Positions 8,561 through 14,481 of a stretch of DNA of 30,036 nucleotides are shown in pieces. Numbering within the stretch: the stretch's first letter is position 1; every line of letters begins with the position of its first letter. The position numbers were made by a program, and so were the translations under genes. Location: assembly GCA_900549855.1 (NCBI GenBank), contig URPS01000025.1:1-30036 (forward strand), written 5' to 3'. This DNA is from an uncultured bacterium (GTDB lineage: Bacteria > Cyanobacteriota > Vampirovibrionia > Gastranaerophilales > Gastranaerophilaceae). The notes below the pieces were generated by a model. It made no database searches. It worked only from the letters and a program-made list of their open reading frames with translations, and was not told where the DNA came from.

Positions 8561-8589
8561 TTGTATGCCAATTAAATATTATTTATAAT
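8561..8589 (+). promoter_or_regulatory. Promoter of the flavin reductase-rubredoxin gene
   Basis: TTGTAT (8561-8566) and a perfect TATAAT (8584-8589) are separated by exactly 17 bases, 25 bases upstream of the start codon at 8614. An AAAGGAGG ribosome binding site lies between. Confidence 0.8.
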
Positions 8590-8613
8590 ATAAAAATTGT
8601 AAAAGGAGGTTAT

Positions 8614-9213
8614 ATGGATTCTAGAGTTTTATTTAATATTGGCTATGGACTATATGTTGTTACTACAAAAGATAATAATGACAACGGTTGCATTATAAAT
8701 ACAGTTATGCAAGTTACGTCAGACCCTTGTCAAATTGCAATTGCAGTCAACAAAAGAAATTTAACCCAACAAATGATTTCAAGGACTAGAAAATTTAATC
8801 TTTCGGTTCTTTCTGAGCAAGCGAGTTTTGATATTTTTAAACATTTTGGTTACCAATCAGGACGTGATGTGGATAAATTTGCTAATTTTAGTGACGTCAA
8901 AAGAAGTCCAAATGGGCTTTATTATATTACGCAAGGAACTAATTCTTATATGTCAGCATATGTTCAGCAGGAAATTGATTTAGGAACGCATAGTTTGTTT
9001 ATAGGTCAATTAGTTGCCGCAGAAATGTTGAGTGAAGTTCCAACGATGAGTTATGATTTTTATCAAAAAAATATAAAACCAAAGCCTCAAAATGAAAACA
9101 AAAAAGGATGGAGATGTAAAATTTGCGGATATATTTATGAAGGTGAAAATCTTCCGCAAGACTACATTTGTCCCGTTTGCAAACACGGTGCCGCTGATTT
9201 TGAAAAAATATAA
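8614..9213 (+). CDS. Flavin reductase-like protein fused to rubredoxin (high-molecular-weight rubredoxin type)
   Basis: Residues 1-150 match the FMN-binding split-barrel flavin reductase fold, with the typical N-terminus (LFNIGYGLYVVTTKDN) and the core LSVLSEQASFDIFKHFGYQSG. Residues 166-199 are a complete rubredoxin domain: CKICGYIYEG (Cys168, Cys171) and CPVCKHGAADFEKI (Cys186, Cys189), the four cysteines that hold one iron. This order is that of the high-molecular-weight rubredoxin of anaerobes such as Moorella, which passes electrons from NAD(P)H via FMN to flavodiiron oxygen or nitric oxide reductases in the cytoplasm. A role in oxygen or peroxide detoxification is therefore likely but inferred. 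No flavodiiron gene is adjacent. The gene has its own promoter and an AAAGGAGG ribosome binding site. Confidence 0.9.
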   Translation: MDSRVLFNIGYGLYVVTTKDNNDNGCIINTVMQVTSDPCQIAIAVNKRNLTQQMISRTRKFNLSVLSEQASFDIFKHFGYQSGRDVDKFANFSDVKRSPNGLYYITQGTNSYMSAYVQQEIDLGTHSLFIGQLVAAEMLSEVPTMSYDFYQKNIKPKPQNENKKGWRCKICGYIYEGENLPQDYICPVCKHGAADFEKI

Positions 9214-9332
9214 TACATTAAAAAATGGATTGCTAAAAACAAAATGTTTTGATAGAATCAGTTAATACGTTGAAAATAGAATACGGGCTAAAGATTTTAA
9301 CACATTTTAACTATCAACGAAAGGAGGTTAAA

Positions 9333-9404
9333 ATGATAGTTGAAATCACTGAAAAAGAACTACTGCTATTACTAGCAATAGTTCTTGCACTCAAAGTCCT
9401 TTAG
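9333..9404 (+). CDS. Putative 23-residue membrane peptide
   Basis: A short frame starts at an ATG preceded by a near-perfect AAAGGAGG ribosome binding site with seven-base spacing. The predicted peptide has a short acidic N-terminus (MIVEITEKE) and then a purely hydrophobic segment (LLLLLAIVLALKVL) suited to a single membrane helix. A hairpin terminator begins nine bases after the stop, so the unit looks like a compact gene: ribosome binding site, frame, stop, terminator. It is too short for homology-based recognition. It could be a small membrane regulator or a toxin-like peptide; the function is unknown. Confidence 0.45.
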   Translation: MIVEITEKELLLLLAIVLALKVL

Positions 9405-9412
9405 TTAGGGCT

Positions 9413-9455
9413 ACGGGTAAGGGTGAAATCAGCACCCTTGCCTGTATTCTTATTT
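9413..9455 (+). terminator. Terminator after the 23-residue frame
   Basis: A 13-bp stem with G-U pairs (9413-9425 with 9433-9445, core AAGGGTG/CACCCTT) is followed by ATTCTTATTTT. It separates the small-peptide unit from the downstream ssrA promoter. Confidence 0.7.
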
Positions 9456-9495
9456 TAACCGATTTTTTTAATTTTTCAAGTATAAAGAGGATTGT

Positions 9496-9537
9496 ATGAA
9501 AACTTTGAAAGAGATTAAAGCACTAATTGATAATTAA
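9496..9537 (+). CDS. Possible 13-codon frame upstream of the ssrA promoter
   Basis: ATG at 9496 with an AAAGAGG purine stretch five bases upstream opens a frame encoding MKTLKEIKALIDN. It could be a leader peptide or a chance frame. Positions 9517-9529, inside it, can pair with 9556-9568 (12 of 13 pairs), a hairpin that overlaps the spacer and first -10 base of the promoter at 9545-9573. Confidence 0.2.
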   Translation: MKTLKEIKALIDN

Positions 9538-9544
9538 TTGGTAG

Positions 9545-9573
9545 TTGAAATTGGGCAATAAGTGCTTTATACT
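9545..9573 (+). promoter_or_regulatory. Probable ssrA promoter
   Basis: TTGAAA (9545-9550) and TATACT (9568-9573) are separated by exactly 17 bases. No other promoter of this quality lies between here and the tmRNA gene, so the primary transcript would begin near 9580 and carry about 270 bases of leader, including the duplicated 5' segment, before the mature tmRNA 5' end at 9851. Confidence 0.65.
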
Positions 9574-9620
9574 GTATATACGAACATTGAAAGTAATATT
9601 GGAATGAACAGGAAGTTATT

Positions 9621-9641
9621 GTCAGGCAATGCCTGACCTAC
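9621..9641 (-). repeat. REP-like GTAG hairpin 1
   Basis: A 7-bp stem (GTCAGGC 9621-9627, GCCTGAC 9631-9637) with a three-base loop is followed by CTAC. On the minus strand this reads GTAG directly before a hairpin, the structure of REP sequences recognised by RAYT-type Y1 transposases. The same layout occurs at 25480-25502 and 23275-23306. Confidence 0.5.
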
Positions 9642-9664
9642 TATTTGCTTTGTAAAAGGGAGTT

Positions 9665-9712
9665 GTTCATTCCAAAAGAAACAACAACATGGGGATGTAC
9701 TGGTTTTGACGC
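9665..9712 (+). repeat. Upstream copy of the ssrA 5' segment (48-bp direct repeat)
   Basis: These 48 bases are identical to 9825-9872. They contain 26 bases of the upstream flank and the first 22 bases of the tmRNA (GGGGATGTACTGGTTTTGAC and two more). The matching copy ends abruptly on both sides. The tmRNA sequence here does not continue, so this is a duplicated fragment, not a second gene. The left end (9664-9675) is also an inverted match to 9599-9610 (12 bases). Confidence 0.9.
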
Positions 9713-9824
9713 CCGTCCGGTGAGGACAGAGGGCAAGCCGAACACACGAGAGTGTGTGAGGTGGAGTCGAGAAAAACAGTGTTGCGTTGCGAGAGCAATG
9801 CAAGCAGGTTTTTCGAGCGGAGCC
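9713..9824 (+). repeat. 112-bp hairpin-rich insert between the two ssrA 5' copies
   Basis: The sequence between the direct repeats is much more G/C-rich than its surroundings and folds into hairpins. ACACAC/GTGTGT (9742-9747, 9752-9757) closes a GAGA loop. A 9-bp stem (9782-9790 with 9795-9803, one G-U pair) closes another GAGA loop. An outer arm pairs GAGAAAAAC near 9769-9777 with GGTTTTTC near 9807-9814. Two GNRA-type loops suggest a structured RNA or palindromic mobile unit. It contains no gene. Confidence 0.6.
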
Positions 9825-9872
9825 GTTCATTCCAAAAGAAACAACAACATGGGGATGTACTGGTTTTGACGC
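9825..9872 (+). repeat. Downstream copy of the 48-bp direct repeat, overlapping the 5' end of ssrA
   Basis: This is the copy in the intact gene. It covers 26 flank bases and the first 22 bases of mature tmRNA. The period relative to the upstream copy is exactly 160 bp. Confidence 0.9.
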
Positions 9873-10248
9873 TGTGATTGGTAGATCCGGGTTGCGAGTG
9901 CGGGCGCTGTTCCCGCTTATCAACGAGCAAATTAAATTAAATGCTACAGATAATGTTGTAGTTGCTGATTTCTCTAGAGCTGCTGCTCGTAGAGCTGCAT
10001 AACAGACTTTGCAGTCAGCCTCTGATACAATCCATCTTGCCGATTGTATTGGACCACTATGCAAGACGCAGTGCACAGATGATGGTATGTGCATCAAGAT
10101 AACCATTGGAGGTTAGGCTTCCGCAAAAAGTCTTTGGCTTAGTTCAGGTTTTGTAACTTTCCGTATTAAGTTGAGCTAATAAGTTACTACACTCGTAGAT
10201 ATTCGTTTTTATCCACAATGGACGTGGGTTCGACTCCCACCATCTCCA
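9851..10248 (+). ncRNA. ssrA: Transfer-messenger RNA (tmRNA)
   Basis: tmRNA rescues ribosomes stalled on broken messages and adds a degradation tag to the incomplete protein. The 5' end GGGGATG pairs with CATCTCC at 10241-10247 to form the tRNA-like acceptor stem; the T-arm GTGGGTTCGACTCCCAC lies at 10224-10240. CCA is not encoded (A10248 is the discriminator). The tag reading frame runs from a GCT resume codon at 9943 to TAA at 10000-10002, encoding ATDNVVVADFSRAAARRAA, ending in the Ala-Ala expected for ClpXP recognition. The length of 398 bases is normal and it is the one-piece form. The 5' end is duplicated 160 bp upstream. The resume codon is inferred from the frame and could be off by one codon. 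Confidence 0.95.
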
Positions 10249-10318
10249 ATTTATTTATTTCAACTAACAAAAAAAATATTTAGGTGCTTTATAGAATAAT
10301 ATTGAGCAGGGAAAATTT

Positions 10319-11254
10319 ATGCTTATAAACAATCACGTATTTCAATATTATTCAACAAATAAATTCAGAACTGTTAATTTCAGGGCAAAGAACAGTGAAT
10401 CAATGTTATTAGATATACCAAACTCTGAAGATAAACTGCCGGATGTCGACGTATTTGATCGGATGGATACCTCTGGTGATGGCGGTTTAACGGTTAGCAA
10501 TTACAATAATATTACGGGAAATGCTCATCCTGATTTTTATAAAATCAGTAATCATAATCTCTGGTTATCAGCTTCCAGCTTTTTCCGCAGAGGAGTTGTA
10601 TTAGGTAGTAACAACGGGTTTAATGATGTTGTAAAAATATTTTCTTCTCTTTTTAGTGAAAAAAGTGATGATAATAAATCAATGTTGATTTTAGGAATTG
10701 GACATTCGCAAGAACCATTTTCATATTTAGCCGTTATAAAAGAACTCATTAAGAACAAAAAGTTAGATGATGTATTGCACTTGCAAACGGTTGATTTGCA
10801 AGCAAAACCAACAAGAAATGTATTATTAAATTGTTCGCATTATGATGCCTATTTTCATAAACAACCGGAATTTGCTAAAACCAGTTTTGTAAAATACGCA
10901 CAATTTTATGGTGATATTTTTGCAGGAACAGGATATAGAGTTAATGATGAGATTTTTAATTATTTATATAATACATATAACGACGCTAACAAGTCTAAAT
11001 GGGCGACAAGAATTCAAGACGAAATAAAAAGCTATTCTGATAATTTGTTTGACGTGCTTTCCATAAATAATGTTTTAGGCTATATAGAAAATGATGACGA
11101 GTATTATAGCACAATAAAAAATCTTCCAAGAATCATTAAACCTGATGGATATTTAATTACTGACACAATATATGACCAACTTTTTAAAGAACTCGGTTTG
11201 GATAATAGTTTGAAAAAAATTAGTTTCGGTATTTATAAAAAAGTTGCAAAATAG
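10319..11254 (+). CDS. CheR-like SAM-dependent methyltransferase with N-terminal EF-hand-like loop
   Basis: The 311-residue product begins with a short leader containing VNFRAK (19-24), then DTSGDGGLTVSN at 50-61, which fits an EF-hand or dockerin-type calcium loop except that position 12 is Asn, not Glu. The rest resembles the catalytic domain of CheR-type methyltransferases: LILGIGHSQEPFSYLAVIKEL (123-143) in the place of the CheR motif S.GEEPYS, and FDVLSINNVLGYI...IIKPDGYLI (244-280) in the place of the FDVIFCRNVLIYF...LKPGGYL block. No signal peptide is seen. Known CheR enzymes methylate glutamates of chemoreceptors; whether this one does is unclear because no chemotaxis gene is nearby and key CheR residues are substituted. 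It lies 70 bases after ssrA and may have its own promoter. Confidence 0.65.
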   Translation: MLINNHVFQYYSTNKFRTVNFRAKNSESMLLDIPNSEDKLPDVDVFDRMDTSGDGGLTVSNYNNITGNAHPDFYKISNHNLWLSASSFFRRGVVLGSNNGFNDVVKIFSSLFSEKSDDNKSMLILGIGHSQEPFSYLAVIKELIKNKKLDDVLHLQTVDLQAKPTRNVLLNCSHYDAYFHKQPEFAKTSFVKYAQFYGDIFAGTGYRVNDEIFNYLYNTYNDANKSKWATRIQDEIKSYSDNLFDVLSINNVLGYIENDDEYYSTIKNLPRIIKPDGYLITDTIYDQLFKELGLDNSLKKISFGIYKKVAK

Positions 11255-11331
11255 CTTTTATAGTTACTAGCGATTTATTTTGCAAGATTTTTAACATAAT
11301 ACTCTAAAATACTTGATTTAATAGTATTCTA

Positions 11332-11360
11332 TTAACATTTTGTTATGTTTAATTTATTAT
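11332..11360 (+). promoter_or_regulatory. Candidate promoter of the 11472-14383 operon
   Basis: TTAACA (11332-11337) and TATTAT (11355-11360) lie 17 bases apart, leaving a leader of about 105 bases before the first gene. The region is very AT-rich, so chance matches are possible. Confidence 0.45.
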
Positions 11361-11471
11361 ATAAGTAATAGAAAGTTTGCTTTTGGAAGAGAAGTGATGT
11401 GTATATTTATATTTCTTCCGCAAGTAAGATAAAAGATTTTAAATTAAACCCAATAAAAACAAGAGGTTAGT

Positions 11472-12290
11472 ATGAAGAAGATTATTTTAGTATTAATGTT
11501 AATTTCATTAACAGCCGGCATTGGATTTGCAGCAGACAAGTGCTCCAAAGAATATTTGCAGAACAACAAGCATTTCGCAATTATGAATCCTGTTGCTGAA
11601 AGTGTTGCAGAACACGTGATTAAATCAAGTTTAAAGAAAGAAACCGGTGGGAAATATAAGGTTAAATTTGACGGTTATACTGTTTCCAGCATGAAAAAAG
11701 GTGTGTTCAAGAACCTTGAAATTACAGGTGAAAATATTAAGTCAGATGATATAACGATTCCGTATGTTCACTTGAAATCACTCACAGATTACAATTATGT
11801 AGATTATACTAAAGATCCGATTGAGTTCAAGTCTGATATGAAATTTGCTTACGATATGTTGTTATCTCAAGATAGTTTAAATACAGCATTAAAGAGTCCA
11901 AATTATAAGAATGTGATTGACAATATTAACAAAATTGCACATCCGATGTTTGAGGTTAAGGGTGTAAGTACAAAAATATTAAATAATAAATTATATATTT
12001 TAACAGAATATAATTTCCCAATTGCGCCATCTGCAAGAAATAAGGTATTTGTTGCGTCTTCTGATTTTGAAGTTCGTAATGGAAAAATTAGAGCCGTTAA
12101 TGTTAATTTAGACAGTGCTTATGGAAAAATTTCACTAAACAAAGTCGCAAATATGCTAAACTTGTTGAATCCGCTAGAATTCACAATGCAACTATTAGAA
12201 ACAAAAGAATGCAGTGCAAATGTTGAGAATGTAAACATTGTTGACAATAAAGTAAAAGTTGATGGTAAAATATTTATAAAGGGAGATTAA
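11472..12290 (+). CDS. LmeA-like (DUF2993) exported protein
   Basis: The product has a classical signal peptide (MKKIILVLMLISLTAGIGFA, cleavage near residues 20-22) and a mature part of about 250 residues built mostly from beta-strand repeats. Segments such as YKVKFDGYTVSSMKKGVFKNLEITGENI (first 20: about 56-75), and VFVASSDFEVRNGKIRAVNV, match the DUF2993 / LmeA phospholipid-binding fold that is common in cyanobacteria and actinobacteria. A role in the envelope, binding or moving lipids outside the cytoplasmic membrane, is inferred from the family. It is the first gene of a tight plus-strand operon; the next gene starts three bases after its stop. Confidence 0.6.
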   Translation: MKKIILVLMLISLTAGIGFAADKCSKEYLQNNKHFAIMNPVAESVAEHVIKSSLKKETGGKYKVKFDGYTVSSMKKGVFKNLEITGENIKSDDITIPYVHLKSLTDYNYVDYTKDPIEFKSDMKFAYDMLLSQDSLNTALKSPNYKNVIDNINKIAHPMFEVKGVSTKILNNKLYILTEYNFPIAPSARNKVFVASSDFEVRNGKIRAVNVNLDSAYGKISLNKVANMLNLLNPLEFTMQLLETKECSANVENVNIVDNKVKVDGKIFIKGD

Positions 12291-12293
12291 GCC

Positions 12294-12914
12294 ATGAATT
12301 TTTCGCAAAAGCTGGGTCTGTTTATACTTATTGTAATATCAGTTGCTTACGTATATTTTTCATTCTTTAGTCCAAAAGATGGTTTTCATGTAAATTTTCC
12401 ACACCATCAGGAAGAAGAATTGCCTCCGGTTGAAGAATTTACTCCGACAGAACCTGTTGAAGAACCTGCACAAGTTCAGGAACCGGTAAAAGAACACAGT
12501 TATAAAACCATTAAAATATTTGTAACAGACTCTAACGGCAATATACGCTCTGTAAACCGTAAGTGTGATAGTACAGTGGAAAAATCTTGTTTTGCGTTTG
12601 CAATAAAAGAGCTGGTGTCTGCTCCTACCAAATGGGAAAAATCAAAAGGCTTTACCTCTGAAATTCCTCAAGGAACAAAAATTCTTTCTGTGAGGGAAGG
12701 TGAAGGGAGTATAATGATAGACTTGTCTTCAGCGTTTGAAGCCGGTGGAGGAGCTGAAAGTACTTACACACGTGTAAAACAAGTTATCAAAACTGCGAAA
12801 GCCAACACAAATCTTCCTGTTTATTTATACATCAATGGTAAACAAGCTGATATTATTGGGGGTGAAGGGATTATGATTAAACAACCTTTGAGTGAAAGGT
12901 CTTTAGATGACTGA
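12294..12914 (+). CDS. Membrane-anchored GerMN-domain protein
   Basis: The 206-residue product has one N-terminal transmembrane helix (about residues 8-27), a Glu/Pro-rich linker (about 38-68) and a C-terminal GerMN domain (about 70-190) with the family's hallmarks: FAIKELVSAPTKWEKSKGF, SEIPQGTKILSV, IMIDLSSAFEAGGG and YLYINGK. GerMN domains are found in GerM of spore formers and in many cyanobacterial and other envelope proteins, where they are thought to bind cell-wall or other extracytoplasmic partners. The exact role is not known, and spore formation is not implied. It overlaps the next gene by eight bases, so the operon is translationally coupled. Confidence 0.8.
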   Translation: MNFSQKLGLFILIVISVAYVYFSFFSPKDGFHVNFPHHQEEELPPVEEFTPTEPVEEPAQVQEPVKEHSYKTIKIFVTDSNGNIRSVNRKCDSTVEKSCFAFAIKELVSAPTKWEKSKGFTSEIPQGTKILSVREGEGSIMIDLSSAFEAGGGAESTYTRVKQVIKTAKANTNLPVYLYINGKQADIIGGEGIMIKQPLSERSLDD

Positions 12915-13182
12915 GAATAAAGATTTAGAATATTACATGAACCTTGATTGGACCTTAATTGAAGGTACCGATTTAGATTTTAACGGGAACCCTTATCATT
13001 ATATTGAGATTAAAGAAATACCGAGCTTTGCTTTTTGCGCCAAGACTCGTGAAAAGGCGTTGGAAAATTACAAAAAACAGTTAAGACTTTCCCTCATGCT
13101 TATGCTTGAAGATGGTGAACATATAGTAGAACCTGGGGAAGAAACTGAAGATGATATTGATTGGGAAAGTATATGTCCGTAG
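12907..13182 (+). CDS. HicB-like antitoxin-fold protein
   Basis: The 91-residue acidic product has the HicB-type partial RNase H-like fold: a short N-terminal strand (YYMNLDWTLIEG), then YHYIEIKEIPSFAFCAKTREKALENYKKQ, where SFAFCAKT followed by an amphipathic helix is the family's core. A Glu/Asp-rich tail follows. HicB normally neutralises the HicA mRNA nuclease, but no HicA gene is next to it and there is no DNA-binding extension, so it may be a solitary domain with another role. It overlaps the preceding GerMN gene and the following acetyltransferase gene, inside an operon of unrelated functions. Confidence 0.6.
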   Translation: MTENKDLEYYMNLDWTLIEGTDLDFNGNPYHYIEIKEIPSFAFCAKTREKALENYKKQLRLSLMLMLEDGEHIVEPGEETEDDIDWESICP

Positions 13183-13709
13183 CTAAGTTATCAGAAATTT
13201 ATATTTCTAAATTAACCAAAGAAGATATTGATGATGTTGTTGATATAGAAGTAAGTGCTTATGGAAAACATCATTGGTCAAAGTCTTCTTTCTATGATGA
13301 GATGGCAAATAAACTTGCTAAATATTATGCTGCAAAAACAGCTGACGGTGAACTTGTTGGCTATGCCGGAACTTGGCATATTATTGATGAAGGGCATATT
13401 ACAACAATTGCGGTAAAGAATGAATTCTTGAGAAATCATATTGGCGAGGCTATAATCCATAAGATTATTGAAGATTGTTACAAAGATATGGTAAAGTATT
13501 TGACTCTGGAAGTTCGAGTATCAAATATTCCTGCAATAAAATTGTATGAAAAATATGGTTTTCAGTCGCTTGGAACAAGAAAAGGGTATTATCAGGATAA
13601 TAATGAGGACGCATTAATTATGTGGACTGAAAACATTTTTTACGATAAATTTAAAACAAGATACTTAGAAAATGTTGAAAATTTGAAAAAAGTAATAGAG
13701 ATTAAATGA
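13173..13709 (+). CDS. rimI: RimI-like GNAT N-acetyltransferase
   Basis: A GNAT-fold acetyltransferase of the RimI type, which acetylates the N-terminal alanine of ribosomal protein S18 in E. coli using acetyl-CoA. The 178-residue product shows HITTIAVKNEFLRNHIGEAI (75-94) for the acetyl-CoA-binding motif, with RNHIGEA as a variant of the R-x-x-G-x-G/A loop, and LEVRVSNIPAIKLYEKYGF (112-130) as the second GNAT motif. The ATG at 13173 overlaps the stop of the upstream gene and is preferred to a TTG at 13161. The substrate is inferred from the family; other protein targets are possible. It overlaps the next gene by four bases. Confidence 0.8.
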   Translation: MSVAKLSEIYISKLTKEDIDDVVDIEVSAYGKHHWSKSSFYDEMANKLAKYYAAKTADGELVGYAGTWHIIDEGHITTIAVKNEFLRNHIGEAIIHKIIEDCYKDMVKYLTLEVRVSNIPAIKLYEKYGFQSLGTRKGYYQDNNEDALIMWTENIFYDKFKTRYLENVENLKKVIEIK

Positions 13710-14383
13710 GCAAACGAGTAGAAAAACAGATAAATAGTTTCAAATACAAAGGTGAACCTATCAAGATTACGTTTGGCACGCTGATTTTGACCGGACTTTG
13801 TGTGTTGCTTATTATTATTGCTACATTTACTCAAATTACGCTTAAACATCCGTATTTCCCGTTGAATACATTTACATTTTTAGCCGGAAATGTTACAGAT
13901 ACTGAAATTTTACACCATTTTATTAAAAGTTATAAATATATACCGCAAATTCCGGTTGTGTTTTTTATTGTAGCGCTATTAGGCAGAAAATTTGGAATTT
14001 TATCAATTTTGATTTATATAATTTTAGGGCTCTTTTTCCCAATTTTTGCATTAGGCGGTGGCATAAGCTATTTATTTGAATACGGTTTTGGCTATATTTT
14101 AGCATTTATTCCGGCAATCTTTTTTGCAGGAACATTACTTAAAGGCAAAACTGATTTATTAAGAATATTTTTGATTTCCTTGATTGGTGTTTTAACAATC
14201 CATATTCTGGGAATTTTATACATGTTTTTCATCGCAACTCTAAGGCATGCACCTATGGATTTGGTAACAGGCTGGATAATGTCACAAAGTGGTGTACAAA
14301 TTATTTATGACATCTTTTTTGCGATGATTGCAATCTTTTTAGGACGACAAGCAAGAAAATTGCTTTGGATTGTTATGTGTTAA
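13706..14383 (+). CDS. BioY-like membrane protein (putative biotin transporter S component)
   Basis: A hydrophobic 225-residue protein with about five or six transmembrane segments after a short basic N-terminus. The sequence GLFFPIFALGGGISYLFEYG followed by FGYILAFIPAIFFAG matches the conserved centre of BioY, the substrate-binding subunit of ECF-type biotin transporters. BioY brings biotin into the cell, either alone or with the EcfA/EcfT energising module. No ecfA or ecfT is in the window, so solitary function or distant partners must be assumed. It ends the operon that starts at 11472 and faces pgk across two hairpins. Biotin as the substrate is inferred from the family resemblance only. 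Confidence 0.7.
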   Translation: MSKRVEKQINSFKYKGEPIKITFGTLILTGLCVLLIIIATFTQITLKHPYFPLNTFTFLAGNVTDTEILHHFIKSYKYIPQIPVVFFIVALLGRKFGILSILIYIILGLFFPIFALGGGISYLFEYGFGYILAFIPAIFFAGTLLKGKTDLLRIFLISLIGVLTIHILGILYMFFIATLRHAPMDLVTGWIMSQSGVQIIYDIFFAMIAIFLGRQARKLLWIVMC

Positions 14384-14388
14384 GAATA

Positions 14389-14415
14389 TTAATGGTGCAT
14401 TGTATGCACCATTAA
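14389..14415. terminator. Hairpin after the BioY-like gene
   Basis: A 12-bp perfect stem (14389-14400 with 14404-14415, loop TGT) begins six bases after the stop codon. The U-tract on the plus strand is poor, so it may act with the next hairpin. Confidence 0.6.
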
Positions 14416-14422
14416 CTTAAAA

Positions 14423-14455
14423 AATAGTGGCGGATGCTTCGCATCCGCCACTATT
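14423..14455 (-). terminator. Terminator of pgk
   Basis: A 15-bp perfect stem (14423-14437 with 14441-14455) with a three-base loop. On the minus strand it is followed by a run of T, giving a strong Rho-independent terminator for pgk, and it insulates the two convergent operons. Confidence 0.85.
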
Positions 14456-14481
14456 ATTAGTTTAAACTATTAAACTGCATC

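Noticed and set aside
9691..9712. Second or split tmRNA gene
   Set aside because: Only the first 22 bases are duplicated and the following sequence does not resemble tmRNA; the downstream gene is complete in one piece.
9567..10106. 179-codon minus-strand open frame across ssrA
   Set aside because: It lies antisense to the tmRNA and contains repeated peptide segments that only reflect the 48-bp DNA repeat; it has no ribosome binding site.
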